A stretch of DNA of 64,000 nt. Origin: Hermatobates lingyangjiaoensis (lineage: Eukaryota > Arthropoda > Insecta > Hemiptera > Hermatobatidae). This document shows positions 20,906-33,139 of the stretch, piece by piece. Position 1 is the stretch's first letter. Each line of letters opens with the position of its first letter. The notes under the pieces are model-generated. The model saw only the letters and a program-made list of their open reading frames with translations. It did not search any database and had not been told where the DNA came from. Made by a program: the position numbers and the translations under genes. The stretch spans positions 50,001 through 114,000 of the forward strand of contig JAPFBL010000372.1 of assembly GCA_026182355.1 (NCBI GenBank), written 5' to 3'.

Positions 20906-21045
20906 TATAAACTAGAATTTAAAAAAGAACACATAGAAAGGAAAGACGAAGGATACTATATCGAGGACATCGAAATATAGTAGTGAGTTCAGTGGTTTCC
21001 TTTTTTTAAATTCTAGTTTATATATATATATATATATATATAAAG
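20905..21045. repeat. Foldback element between (TA)n tracts
   Basis: Outer arms AAACTAGAATTTAAAAAAG and its complement at 21001-21022 surround a segment with CATCGAAATATAGTAGTGAG, similar to the 3' half of family D. The core is degenerate. Confidence 0.6.
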
Positions 21046-22050
21046 CTATATGTTCGTATATTTTATAAGTTTATTATGTTCATATATATTATTGATGCTT
21101 CTGTAGTATTTATTAATTAGTCTTTAGTTGTTATCATAAAAGGTAATTTCACAGGCACCTATAGGCAAACATATGATTTACAATCAATGTTTCTCCTGGA
21201 TAAATGATAATACCGCACCTTAACTTACAAATGTTGATCTTCTAACTATAAAATACAAAAGTTGATGGTATAATAGTGCTTGAATTCAAATTATGATCAA
21301 TAATGGACGTCAGTATTCACGATATACAGGACATAGAGTGTATTTGTTGTAAAGTGAGTTAAAGTCATAGCGAATTATACAGGAAGTATTCATATAAAAT
21401 TAATAATAAAACTTTTTTTATGTGTAAACTTCCTGTATTATTGCCACGAATGAAACAGTGTCTTTTAAGTTGATTCCAGCTTTGCTGCCAACGCTCTTAC
21501 TTAATGCTTTCACCATTAGAGTTGTTCCAGGGGTGGAAAGTCCACTTATTTATGTCTTAACACTATTATTTCTTACAAGAGATCCATATTATCGGGAATA
21601 TTCTGTACTGTATCTTTGTTGATACTAGAATATTTTTTTTTTCTTTCAAAATAAATGTTTCGAGGTGAGCTAGGAAGGTCGTTTGCTGAGAGATATTAAA
21701 GAAAGTTGTTTGACTAGGATATTCTAGAGTCTTCTGTTAATGAACAAAGTCGCCCGTAGAAGAATGCATAAATTAAAAGAAGCTTAAAACTACATGGACG
21801 TTGTTAAGTCTTCTATACTGTTCTTCTATTAAAGGATATTCTTCAGGATGAAATTCTCGAATCCTTACTACTACAGGAACAAGAATTAACTTAATTTTAT
21901 TAAGACGAGTGTGTTTTTTTTTTTATTAGAAATTATAAAATTCTATAAGGATGTATGTGTTTTTTTATATTGGGAATTCCAGAACTGAACATAAAGAAGT
22001 TTTATTATAAACTTTAAATATTATATGAAGACTTTTTCTGTAATATACAA
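21046..22050. other. AT-rich intergenic sequence
   Basis: No gene, RNA or transposon end recognised. Confidence 0.4.
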
Positions 22051-22053
22051 GAA

Positions 22054-22764
22054 CAGTAGTCCCTCTCTAGTTCGCGGTTCAGTTTTCGCGAGTTCAGTGT
22101 TTCGCGGGTCCTGAAATGTTCAAATAAAAATTAAAAATATATAAAAATATTCAACTGTAATTGCAGTAAAAAATAAAAAAAAATACAACTCGTAATGAAA
22201 AAGTACAATAGTTAATATTACAGAAGAAAATATACAGGATTCTTCTTGTACGATCGACAAAGATATCAAACAACCAGTGACTTGCTGGGTCAAAATATAT
22301 TCTAAGCTAATAAAAGCTATTAAAAAATATTCAATAAACACTAAAAATTAATGTAAAATATTAAAACATAATCTACTATAACAAGAGAATAATAAAAATA
22401 TCAAAAAATATATATGTTGAAATTAATAAAAAAATAACCAAAGAAGTTTCCTTTGATCTGATTAACTAATTCATATCGCCCAACTTCCAACTGTACAATA
22501 CATTAAGGGTATAATTTTCTCTCTCTTTCTCTCTTATAGTCGGTAAAGACGTAATTTTTTATATTGATTATTTCTTATTTTTTTCTTTTTTATTTTTATT
22601 TAAAACACAGTACAGTATTCAGTAAGGTCAGGATTCTCTCTCTGTTGGAAAGGTCGTTGTTTGAGCTTTAGAGGCTTTTATAAAGGCGCGTCCATTATTC
22701 GCGGATTTTCGCTTTTCGCGGGTGTCATCGGTCCCCATTCTCCGCGAAAAATGAGGAATTACTG
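22054..22764. mobile_element. pogo/Tigger-like non-autonomous DNA transposon
   Basis: The ends CAGTAGTCCCTCTCTAGTTC and, in complement, CAGTAATTCCTCATTTTTCG carry the CG-rich subterminal blocks (TTCGCGG, CGCGGG) typical of pogo/Tigger elements. The 711-base interior is AT-rich with no transposase. Its short frames are not genes. Confidence 0.65.
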
Positions 22765-22769
22765 TATAA

Positions 22770-23755
22770 GAAACCGCCATATAGTGACTGATTGCACAAC
22801 GAATGTTTCAAATTGATTAAAAAAAAATGTAAAGGATTCCTAAGGCCTACTAATTCTTTATCTCGACTAGTCTAGTTACACAAAAGTAGAATACTTCTCC
22901 TGAGAAAGATGACTGTCGAAAATCTGTGAGTTTAGTCTGTAACTGTCTGTATTCTTTTCTTTAAGTCATATACACATATATGAAATAACTATAAACATAT
23001 AACATATTTAAAAATAAAACCAGCATTTTTCGTAAAAAAGAATTAATTTTCGTTATTTCAAGTTGGAGTTCGTGTGATTTGGGTTGAAAGATCTTAACCC
23101 CCATTTCTGAATTTCTTACTGTTCTTTAGACGTTGATATAATAAATAATATAAAACAATTCAAGGAACTTCAAGGAAATAAAGTAAATTCAGCGAAAGTA
23201 AACATGTACAAGAGATCACAAAAAGTCACTACTATATTTCTACCCAGTCGTCTTGAGCATTCATCCAGCCTCGCCTGTCTTCAGTAAAGACCATGCAATC
23301 AAATTGTAGCAGTGAGTTTTTGTACGTGCTTTCTTTCGGTGAATTCATTTTATAAATCTGAGAAATAATATTTCTAGAAAGAGTAACAGAAACAAGTTTT
23401 CTTTATGAAAGTATTTTTTCAAAATAGGATAAAAATTTTCAATAGAGTAACCATTATTTACAAATTCTTGCTTAGTTGTATTAATGTCTTAATTAATAGA
23501 GGTTGGAGGTTGTATTTGATTTTTTTCTTGAATACTGATGTTTGGATTTTGTTTGTATTGACTGGCAGGAAAGGCGGTTTTGAAAGTTTGATATAAACTT
23601 TAAAAAATTATCGATGCCTCATAAATATTTTGTTCTATTGTATTTCACGGCCAATAAACTTTGACGTGATAAAGAATATTGTAAAATTATATTAATATCA
23701 GGGAAGCAGTTTAATCATTATAGTTGAACTTTTTTTTATTTGTTTATTTTTTATT
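22770..23755. other. AT-rich sequence with hammerhead relics
   Basis: 22896-22935 resembles a decayed hammerhead module (TTCTC, CTGAGAA, GTCGAAAATC, GTGAG). Another relic (CTTCAGTAAAGACC, GTAGCAGTGAG) lies at 23278-23320. No gene. Confidence 0.4.
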
Positions 23756-23756
23756 G

Positions 23757-24053
23757 ATTAAACAGATCCCATAGCGGGTGATAACGTTTTTTTTTTGTTT
23801 GATCGGTGATTCAACAGATTCTATATTGGGAGTCCTAAATTTTGCCTAACGCAAGTACATTTCGAGTAGGAGATCTTTAACGAGTACCTGACATCGTACA
23901 AGCTCAGGATTGACTGTTTAACGTCCCCTCCGAGAGAAGACGTACTCAGATTTATTCAACTACCGCGTGAATAAATCGAGAGCCAGGTGGGGATTGAACC
24001 CCTGACCTACCACTTCAGAGGCAAGTACGTTACCACTGAGCTAAACTGAATTG
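23757..24053 (-). mobile_element. tRNA-derived SINE, type 2 tail, minus strand
   Basis: Minus strand: TTAGCTCAGTGGTAACGTAC box A at 24045-24025 and GGGTTCAATCCCCACC box B near 24005-23988, the full body, and the type 2 tail ending in a TATGGGATCTGTTTAA variant at 23757-23775. Confidence 0.85.
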
Positions 24054-24415
24054 TTAACCCTAATGTACATGAATTGTGTTTTAAATACCCATTATCGTGC
24101 TAGATTTTCTATGTAAAAGATGAAAAATCTTTGGAAAATTCAAGAATTACGTCTCTCCACACCAACCTGGCCCCCTGGTAGTCAATAACACATGAATTGT
24201 GATTTAAATATCCATTATCGAAGATAATTGCTCCGATGTCTGGCTCCGATGTCTGGCTCCGATCCAGACATAAGCATGGTGTTTCTTCTAAGTCAAGCCT
24301 TGAAAATGCCAAACAATTTTTGGTGAAACGTCGGCTTATAATCAGGAGTTGTATGTTTTATGACCAAAATCTTTAAGAACCCCTTGTGTGAATTTATATA
24401 CATTATATAAAAAGA
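24054..24415. other. Unclassified sequence with short direct repeats
   Basis: GGCTCCGATGTCT is repeated at 24232-24262, and TTGTGATTTAAATATCCATTATCG near 24196 duplicates part of 24073-24095. A GTGAAACGTCGGC hammerhead-like 3' half lies at 24323-24335. No gene. Confidence 0.4.
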
Positions 24416-24535
24416 TTTCACATAAACACGTGAAATAACAATCAATGATCAAACCACAATAAGAAATGGGAAAACAAGACTAAGATCTTTCAACCATAAC
24501 AAGCGGTCTTCGTCAGAGTCAAAAACCCAACTGAT
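24416..24535 (-). repeat. Family A repeat, minus strand
   Basis: Complete unit from the TTTCACATAAACACGTGAAA hairpin to AAACCCAACTGA, ending near (TA)n on both sides. Confidence 0.85.
24478..24520 (-). ncRNA. Hammerhead ribozyme-like motif, family A
   Basis: Core CTGACGA, GAA, AGATCT, T and GACT/AGTC stem I intact. One change in stem II (ATGGTT). Confidence 0.65.
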
Positions 24536-25015
24536 ATATTATATATATAAATATATTATATACATAAATTGTTTAAACTAATCGGTAAAGGTGATGAATG
24601 TGTAGGAAAAGGTTGAAACTTCAACTAGGAGTCTAATAGACGAAAGGAGATTGTAATAGACAATCACGATGATTAGGCTAAAGGTGCAGGGGTGAAGGGG
24701 TCTGCTGTGAGATGAAAGTGACAATATAACTGGCGAGGAATAAAAGAGACAGCTTTTAATGCGCAGAAAATCATACTCATGCTCGTATCATTCACTGCAA
24801 GAATATAAGTCTCGACTGACTGCTTGTACAGTATTCTGTACATGAGATTGTACTCAATCGTCATTGTAACTTTAAAAAAAAAAAGAGAGAATATTTATCA
24901 AACAGTTTAAATATTTCCTAAAACAACAACTGAAATTACTTTAATAAAATAATATATACAAAAGCTATTGCCTAATTTATTATCTCCGGAAAGTAAAACT
25001 TCTTTATTAAAATAT
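24536..25015. other. AT-rich intergenic sequence
   Basis: Nothing recognised. Confidence 0.35.
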
Positions 25016-25019
25016 TTGA

Positions 25020-25250
25020 GCAACGACCAAACCGCAATAAAAAATGAGAAAAAAAAAACTAAGATCTTTCAACAGTAACAAGCGGTCTTCGTCAGAGTCA
25101 AATTCCAACTGAATTAGTTGGAATTTTACTCTAATGAATACATCTTGTTGCGGTTAAAAGTTGTTAGTCTTTTTTTTTGTCATTTTTTGTTGTGATTTGG
25201 ACGTTGATTGTTATTTCACGCGTTTATTGTGAAATCTTGTTATCAAATAT
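25020..25250. repeat. Family A inverted pair
   Basis: A minus-strand copy (25020-25105) and a diverged plus-strand copy (25112-25243, with TGTTGCGGTTAAAAG) lie head to head. Confidence 0.75.
25058..25100 (-). ncRNA. Hammerhead ribozyme-like motif, family A
   Basis: CTGACGA, GAA, AGATCT and T are intact. Stem I is GACT with AGTT (one G-U pair). Confidence 0.6.
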
Positions 25251-25735
25251 GAAAAATAGTTTTCTTTGTTTTCATGTTGATGTTCAACATTATTATTTGT
25301 AACGAGTTCAGAACTCACGTAAACTATTCAGAATACTAACATTTAGTTTAATAAAAATCGTAAAAATAAAATATTTTTATGTTATTAGAAATCGTAGACT
25401 CAGTCTATCAGTAAATAAGTTTACGTCTTCAGTTCTTCTTCAGGTTTATCTGTTTACATACGAGTATGGTATAAATTAGGAAATTCCCGTTTTGAAATGC
25501 TCGAATGTTTTACTTCTGTTATAAAACATTTATGTCTGTAATTTCCAAGTATAAATAAATACCACATAATAACTGACTATATGACTAGAAATATTTTTTT
25601 TTTCTGATTATTTGTGAAGCCTTTTGTAAGTGTCGAAAAATATGATAACAGATAGAATTATTTATGCAATGTATTTTAGATTTTACCATCAGATTTTCCA
25701 TGTTATTTCATTCTGACGACGATAATCACTGAAGT
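25251..25735. other. AT-rich sequence upstream of PLE 4
   Basis: Nothing recognised. A CTGACGACGAT string at 25711 lacks a hammerhead 3' half. Confidence 0.35.
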
Positions 25736-25739
25736 TTTG

Positions 25740-26790
25740 GAATTAGTTTTTAGCGTTCTGGTTCACCTCTGGGCGTAACGTTCACAAACTTCTTTATGTG
25801 CCATACTAAAAACCAGGGGCTACAAAGAAATAAACCCACGTTGTATTGCCGCTATGTAGACGACTGCTTGGTTGTGACTGGTTCTACAGACGAACTGTAA
25901 GCACTAAAAACATCATTTCAAAAATTGTCTGGACTGAACTTCACTCATGAGGAAGGCGAAGAGGGTCAAATCAACTTCCTGGACGTGTACATCGATGGCC
26001 GTAAATCAAGTTACATCACATCACAACCGACGGAATTTTGGTTTTTATACCAAAAACCAACGGACCAAGGAATATATTTTAACCAAAAAAAGTGAGTGCC
26101 CCGAACGGTATAAAGTAGGACCGATTCATGCTCTAGTACATAGGACATACAAGACCCCTTCATCATGGCAGTTCCTTCACGAAATAATTTCTCAACTAAG
26201 TCAAATATTTATCAACAACGGCTATAGCAACACATCTTTTGATAAAGTAGTCAACGTCTAGCTGACAACCCGGACCAGAAATGCTAATCGACCCAAGTAG
26301 TACAGTCCATAATGTATACTATAATAATCAGCTTACAGAGGCGTATAAAGAAGATGAAAGAGTGCTCAAATACATTATTCGCAGGAATGTGAAATGCAAT
26401 AACAAAAATGAACGTCTTCAAATCCATATTTATTATAAAACTAGAACCACTGTGGACCTGGTAATGAAAAATAGCCCAGATACAGTCATCCCGGAGCTGC
26501 AAAAGGCCAATGTCATATACGAATATAACTGTAATATGGGAGATTGTGACCTTCTAGCCAATTCAAAATATATCGGTATGACATCGACCACACTCTCACG
26601 ACGACTGACGATGCACCTTACAAGCAGGAGCCATCGCCAGACACACCTCCCAGGAACATGTAAGAAAACTCAGTCACCAGCACTTTGTACAAAACACCAC
26701 CATTTTAAAGCAAGTCAATGCTTTATACTGAAATATATACGAAATATACGAAGCCCTAAAAATCATGAAAAATGACCCATTAATCAATCC
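25740..26790 (+). mobile_element. Penelope-like element 4 (different lineage)
   Basis: RT catalytic motif CRYVDDCLVV at about 25847-25877, a stop soon after, then INFLDVYIDGR at about 25970-26000, and a GIY-YIG endonuclease at 26490-26775. The sequence is clearly different from PLEs 1 and 2, so a second PLE lineage is present. At least two disruptions; N-terminal RT missing. Confidence 0.82.
26281..26775 (+). pseudogene. PLE 4 GIY-YIG endonuclease region
   Basis: A 164-codon frame. The linker is followed by NVIYEYNC, a Cys/Asp segment, KYIGMTSTTLSRRLTMHL (the YIG motif and the conserved Arg helix) and a His/Lys-rich stretch ending in CTKHHHF, where the catalytic region of PLE GIY-YIG domains continues. 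The family makes the first-strand nick used to prime reverse transcription. The frame ends at 26775 without a matching C-terminal helix, so the domain looks truncated. Confidence 0.75.
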
Positions 26791-26927
26791 TTTACTTAGC
26801 TTTGTTGAATGTTTTTCAAAACTTTGAAACCTTCTTCAATTCAAGGTTATTCAAATCAAAGATTATATCACCATACTTTTTCAAATTTTTTTGTACTGTC
26901 GAAGGGTTGAGACAAAAACTTTAGACT

Positions 26928-27455
26928 AGTCATGGTAAACCTTTTGAGTTAGGCGCGTCGAAATTTTGAGGAATCAAAACATCATGACGTGACACACACC
27001 GCAAAAGTAAAAACTAAAAAGAAAATATAAATATTTATTAATTTTGTAAATTAATTGTTTTGTTTAAATTCATTTAAAATATAAAAAACCAAAATTTAAC
27101 ATTTTAGCATTCAGAATTTAGCATTTTTATATTAAAATAAATATTAAAACAATGGGTTTAAATATTTTTAATGTTTATTTTTCACCCAATATTATTGTAC
27201 TTGTACATACACGTCTAGTTTCAGGAATAAAGCATTAATTATTATTTACAGAATTAATACTATTATCAATAACCAATTTTGCTGTTATGAGAGATACGTA
27301 TATAAATTATGAAAGTTTTTTTATTTTTGAAGATGCGTGTCAGCATAAATGAGGTTGCGTGTCAAAAGTGACACGCGTATCAGTCTTAACACGCACAACT
27401 ATGACACCGTATCAGTCTTGACACGCGTGTCATAGTTGTGCCGTCACTGCTTTTG
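26928..27455. mobile_element. hAT-like non-autonomous element
   Basis: The left end (TGGTAAACCTTTTGAGTTAG, GCGCGTCGAAATTTTGAGG) and right end (GTGTCATAGTTGTGCC, GTCACTG) resemble hAT MITE ends that read CAGTGATGGCGAACC in other genomes. The right part repeats GACACGCGTATCAGTCTTAA in direct and inverted order (27360-27445). No transposase. Confidence 0.5.
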
Positions 27456-29680
27456 ACTGTTTGTTAACTAAGACTCTCCAAACTACGTTCTTCACACTGA
27501 TACATATAAGTACTTTACTTTACTATAAGTACTTTACTTTACTATAAGTAAAGTATTGTTATTATGAAATCAACATATTGGTATTTTTATGGTTATACGC
27601 GTCCAGGATGAACTGAATCAGTTTTTTTTTATTGTTCTAGGACGATGTCTGACTATATGTGCAAAGGTTTGAATACAAAACTCTCCTCAATCAAAACTTG
27701 CAAGTCACACAGATTGACAAAGCTCAGTGCAGTTCACCACATCTTTGCTGTTCAATTGTGTCCAGTTGTTTTTCACCAGAATTGCATCATGATATCATAC
27801 ATCATATCAAAACAAGTACTCGATTCTAAATATTATATAAACGTATAGCTTTATATTTTGTATTATCATTCTGTGAAAAGTAAATGATAAAATTTTTAAC
27901 ACTATTTTTCATTTTTATCGAAGTTTGGTCTAGCTTTAAACAATAAAACACCTATAAGCCGATGTTCCATCTATATTTTGTAGACACATTCAGGGTTCAC
28001 CTTTAAGACGACGTTTTGTCTATATTTTGATAAAAAAAAACTCTATAAAAAAGAAAAATAGAGTTAAATATATGTGGTCGAGATAAGAAAACGTTTAATA
28101 AAATGTTTATCTACTTTGAGTTTTAGCAAAGATCTATAAAAACTAAGAAGCACCTATTACTCTAACTAACCACTTGTTCAGAATAGTTTACCTTGAAAAC
28201 AGAGTTCAAAATAAGTAACTTATAAAAAATAAACTTTGTAAAATTAAAGTTATTATAAAAATAACTACTTATCACCGAAATAATTCATATTTGAAGTTAT
28301 TAATTCTAGAAACTGTAGCTGCATCATTTAAATATAGTTATTTTAAAAAAATTAAAAAAAAAAGTTTTACATTTATTAAATTTTTATCATTTCACTTAAA
28401 TTATGAGCATAACTAATTGACTACATAATGAACCAACTAACTATACTTCACCCATTGATAATTAATATCCGCTTGATAATATCGCTGATTACTCTCATTA
28501 TATTTAATAATTTGATTAATAATATTTTTCAATAAGTGTTACAATTATAAATTATTAGTTAAGGTTTTTTGTTCGATTATGTGATTGCAATTTGATTCGC
28601 TAAATCATGGGACTTTAATGAAGGCAGTAGTTATCGGTTTCACTTCATTATTGAATTACAGTAATTGAACTGAAACTCGGCTCCCAAGAGTTCATTAATT
28701 GCTCTAAACAAACATACCAATCACGTTTTAATTATAGTGGTGAAATGTAATACCAACAATGATAAACTCATTTCATAAAATTTATTATTCATTATTTATG
28801 ATAACACCAGTACTTACAGCAAAAGTTAAGTGTAGACCACTCCAAATTTTTTACTTTTTTTTTTTAAACAAATAGAGGATTAGAAGTTTATCTCGGTTGA
28901 CCGTTTACTAATTTTATAGCACCGTGAAAATTGCTGAAATAATATGAAAATAGAAAATCTTAAGATAAAAGTAACTTATTAAACGGTTTGTGGACAAATA
29001 TTCAGAAAGAAGGTCAGTTATAGTTTAACAGGTAACATTCTTGCTTTAGATACTGAAGATATGGTGTTCTGAACCGTGACTGTGACTACATTTTGCAGCT
29101 GAGAGATTTAAGTTTGACACATATTCATCAGGAATGGCGTAAACTGTCGATTCCGAGTACGAAAGCAGGTATATATAATCATTGAAATTCCTAAAAAAAT
29201 TTAGAAAGAATTATAGTTTACGTAGTGAGTCTTCCCTATTTACAAAAAAAATGCTTGTTCAGGTAGATAGATACGTCTATGTACCATAGATATGTGTGTT
29301 GGTGACCTTTGAACCAGAGAAGCTGTAAAGAGGTACATCAATCTTTCTTGTCCACGGATTCAAGCTATATAACAGCAATTGGTGGTAAATAATAATTTAA
29401 ATAATTCATTTTGGAACTTACTAGTAAATAATAAGTTTATTGATGAAGAACTTGATATGAAGAAGTTTGAAATGAATGAATGACTATGAATTATGAAGTA
29501 TATGAATGATTAATAATAAATAATCTAAGCTTAATCCACAAATTATGAATTATGAATACCTCTTGAGATGTAAAGGTAATGAACCGGATAAGACTTCTTA
29601 ACGGTAATTATATTTCTTTATTCTCGTAACACAATAATTTTCACTTTGGAATTTTTTTAAAAAAAAAACATATAAGTATC
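27456..29680. other. AT-rich intergenic sequence, no gene seen
   Basis: A short repeat ACTTTACTATAAGT at 27513-27555 and TTAAGTGTAGACCACTCCAAATTTTTTAC (28826-28855, also near 45.4 and 48.35 kb) mark a dispersed repeat family. No host gene supported. Confidence 0.4.
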
Positions 29681-29689
29681 GACCGTGAA

Positions 29690-30015
29690 GCAGAAACAAA
29701 ATAAATGTTTATCAGGACTCGGTCAGTTCTTCAGATTCAAATTAAACTCTCATTGCTAACGTTTCTGTTTTTATTTAAAACCTTTTTCATAGATGTATAA
29801 AATTTTTAAAAAAACTAAGCTAGTTTTTAGTTTGGTTTTTTCTAAAACTAAGTTTAGTTTTAGTTTGAAACTAAAAACTAACTTATTTTTTTCTGTTTCA
29901 AAGTTGTATACTTTTGCCTATGAAAAAGGTTTTATATAAAAACCGAAACGTCGGTAATGAGAGTTTAATTTGAACCTGAAGAACTGACCGAGTTCTGAAA
30001 AACTTTTATTTAGTA
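29690..30015. repeat. Foldback element, family C, copy 3
   Basis: Left arm 29700-29795 and right arm 29905-30010 are inverted. The right arm has CCTATGAAAAAGG and ACCGAAACGTCGG. The centre is an imperfect palindrome of AAACTAAGTTTAGTTTTAG. Confidence 0.75.
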
Positions 30016-30044
30016 TATATATATATATACATACATATATACGC

Positions 30045-30080
<36 letters not shown>

Positions 30081-30195
30081 GTTTTGTTGAACGACCTTTG
30101 TACTGTGGCATGAATAAATTTCATTGTCCATCTTTTAAGTTTTCTCACCTTTGTTTTAAAACTTTCTGGTAGTAAATACACTAGTTCTCCAAATG

Positions 30196-30240
<45 letters not shown>
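30016..30240. repeat. (TA)n tracts
   Basis: (TA)n at 30014-30076 and 30200-30238 around a non-repetitive 120 bases. Confidence 0.9.
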
Positions 30241-30242
<2 letters not shown>

Positions 30243-31225
30243 TAAGTATATATTTGTCTACTAGTACGTAGTAGTAGAACATTTGTTTCACTGATGATCA
30301 CTTGAAGCACAGGTTAACCCACATTTTGATATTATAGTTAAAAACTGTTTTGTGTTAAGAATGATTTCATTGATATGAGAATTGTAATTTCAAATCAATC
30401 CAAGAAAGATGGATCATGAATATTATGAATTCTATTCTATGCTGCGTTCTAGGGAGACGGTACTACATAAGAAATTAACAACTGAAACAAATAAACTACA
30501 AACGTTATGATATATATGATATGATATATATATATATATATATAAGGCTAAGTTATGATTTTACAATTATTAGAATGAATGACGGTCAACTGTTGAACAG
30601 TGAAAAGTTAATCCCTTCTCTGAGAATGACTAACTGCGTGAAAGAAAGCAGATTGAAATGGTGAAAATTCTTTCAATTTAAGAGTCATAACACCATGACA
30701 TTCAACCGTGCCCATGAACTCGACATCAATGAGTTAGAATTGCCTTTATTCATCAGCTGTTCACAAGTGCTTCAGCAAAGTCACTAAAATACCCATTACG
30801 TCGCGATGTTGCCTTCTACAACGAAATTTATTTATTTATTTGTTTATAAAAAAAAACGTTTCTAATAAAGTGTATAAAGATTTTGAAATATATCGTCTTT
30901 TTAGCGCACAATTTTCATTCAAAGCAAGTGATTTGAAACAAGAAAATTTAACTCTGCTTTAATAATCATTCATAAAGGAAATTATAAGTTGAACATGACC
31001 AGTGAAATAGAAGAAACAAGATGCTTTTCATTAAAAAAAAAGAACTAAGAGATTTTAAATGTCAGGAATCCTCCATCTTGAAGGGTTTTAATTTCATAAA
31101 AATTAATATTTACATTCAAGTTTTTTACATATTTGTAAAGGATATTTGGACTCATCTACAAATGTTTGTTTGAAAACAGTAATACATATTGATATGGAAA
31201 ATATAAGCAGATATGTTGTCTAATC
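30241..31225. other. AT-rich intergenic sequence
   Basis: (TA)n at 30525-30543. Nothing gene-like was recognised. Confidence 0.4.
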
Positions 31226-31481
31226 CTAGATGAGACCGTTGAGGATTGTTGCTTTGGAAAGGATTTCTAGCAAGAGGAAACAAAATGTGAGGCTAATGGT
31301 GTTGTAAGACGAGAAAGCAGGAAGGAGAGTAAGAGAAGAAGAGTGACTCACCTTGAGGAACATGGTGCGGCGAGAGTGGACAGGTTCTGGCCTTGGAGGC
31401 GAAGAGCGCCGGTGAGAGGGGGCTGGAGGAGGGAGGGCGTGTAGGGGGTCTGGGGCCCCCTCCTGGCTGCGATCTCGCCTG
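31226..31481. other. Isolated GC/CpG-rich patch
   Basis: A sharply GC-rich stretch (31360-31480) in AT-rich DNA. The minus-strand 114-codon frame across it is Pro/Ser/Arg-rich with no recognised domain. It may be part of the adjacent repeat, or a retroelement leader. Confidence 0.35.
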
Positions 31482-32035
31482 CACCTGTCAATCAGCACCT
31501 CGCCTTGGCATTGTCGTGCCATAAGCACCGCTTTGTAGTTAGTGTGCCTTGTGGGCAATCCCTTATACATCTGTCAATCAGCACCTCGCCTGCACCTATC
31601 AATCAGCACCTCGCACTGGCATTGTCGTGCCAAAAGCACCGGCTTGTTAGTGTGCCTGGTGGGAAATGAACCTGTCAATCAGCACCTCGCCTTGGCATTG
31701 TCGTGCCATAAGCACCGGCTTGTTAGTGTGCCTGGTGGGAAATGAACCTGTCAATCAGCACCTCGCCTTGGCATTGTCGTGCCATAAGCACCGGCTTGTT
31801 AGTGTGCCTGGTGGGAAATGAACCTGTCAATCAGCACCTCGCCTTGGCATTGTCGTGCCATAAGCACCGGCTTGTTAGTGTGCCTGGTGGGAAATGAACC
31901 TGTCAATCAGCATCTCGCCATGGCATTGTCGTGCCATAAGCACTGCATTGTTAGTTAGTGTGCCTTGAGGGCAATCCCTTATGCACATGTCAATCAGCAC
32001 CTCACCTTGGCATTGTCGTGCCATTGCACCAGCTT
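31482..32035 (+). repeat. 76-bp minisatellite
   Basis: About seven units containing CCTGTCAATCAGCACCTCGC, CATTGTCGTGCCATAAGCAC and GGCTTGTTAGTGTGCCTGG. The four central ones start at exact 76-base spacing (31671, 31747, 31823, 31899). The outer units are variant. Confidence 0.92.
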
Positions 32036-32089
32036 ATAATATATTTAAATAAATATAAAAAATAAATCTATAAATAGAGCCTATTGTTA

Positions 32090-32775
32090 AAAATAATAAT
32101 GTTAAAATGTTAATGGTTGACCAATATAGCGGATTGAATTCTTCAAAATTTAAACAATACATAGAACACCAAAATATGCAATTGATTTTTACAGCAGTGG
32201 ATAACCCTCAGTCGAATGGCTTAAACGAGCGTCTGAACCAAACGCTCGTGAATAGAGTCCGCTGTAAAATAAATGAAAACAAATATCAGAACCGACCTTG
32301 GACAATTATTGCTAAATTATGTGTGGAAGAATAGAATAAAACCATTCATGCATCAACAAAATTTTCACCAGCCTTCCTACTCTTTGGACAAAGATCTGAA
32401 ATTGTACCTGTATCATTACAATCTACAAGCCAGGACATAAATGAGGCAAGGGCAGAGGCATTAATAAACTCGAAGAAGAACTTTCATAAAAATAAAGTAA
32501 GGGTGGACCACAATAGGAAAGATCAGGAGTTTAAAGAAGGTGATTTAGTATATATTTCAAACGGAAATAAATTAAACCGCAATAAATTAGATGAAGTACG
32601 AAGTGGTCCATTCAAAATTACGCAGAGGGTGTCCAAATCTATTTATGAGGTTAGGTGCAGAAAGAAACGCAAAGAAGCAAATTTGTTTCATGCAAGCAAG
32701 TTGGTGCCTTACTCTTTATCTGAAGAAAAAGAGTCATCGGGGGAGGAAGATGTAAATTTGAATCTTTTGCTCTAA
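32090..32775 (+). pseudogene. Ty3/gypsy-type integrase C-terminal fragment
   Basis: Frames 32107-32334 and 32335-32775 are one reading frame broken by a TAG at 32332-32334. It contains the second half of the integrase core (VDQYSG with the second Asp, DNPQSNGLNERLNQTL with the catalytic Glu), the FSPAFLLFG segment, and the C-terminal GPF-like segment (GDLVYIS, SGPFKI, FHASKLVPY). The first catalytic Asp, the zinc finger, RT and gag are absent. AATAAA at 32906 may belong to the element's end. Confidence 0.85.
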
Positions 32776-33135
32776 GGACTGCCTGGTTGGTTGACCTGTG
32801 ATTGCACAGTTCGTTGTCTTGACAACACTTATGAATGGACAGTGTATCCCAGTTAGTGTTTTTATTGTAAATCAATGAAAGGACTATTAATCAATTGTAT
32901 AGTTTAATAAAAACTAACAATAGTTTATTTGTCCGACTTTCTCTAAAAACTTCCACATCACATATATACTATAAAAATTCACAAATATTAGATTATATAA
33001 CCCAGCAGTTCGTGAATAAGGATTCACTAAGGAATACAGGGGAAATCTGTTAGAATATGAGGCAAAAAAATGTGATGAAAAATTGGTTATGTTTTTAATA
33101 ATATGTGCTTAAAAGAAGGACTGCTACCAAAATTC
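32776..33135. other. Probable 3' flank of the gypsy fragment
   Basis: No coding sequence. LTR boundaries could not be set with confidence. Confidence 0.35.
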
Positions 33136-33139
33136 ACAA

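Noticed and set aside
25711..25740. Hammerhead starting CTGACGACGAT
   Set aside because: Stem II and stem III cannot be built and the GAA is followed by GTTTT; no covariation support.
31226..31570. 114-codon Pro/Arg-rich minus-strand protein
   Set aside because: Composition follows the GC-rich patch and minisatellite; no domain and no splice or start context.
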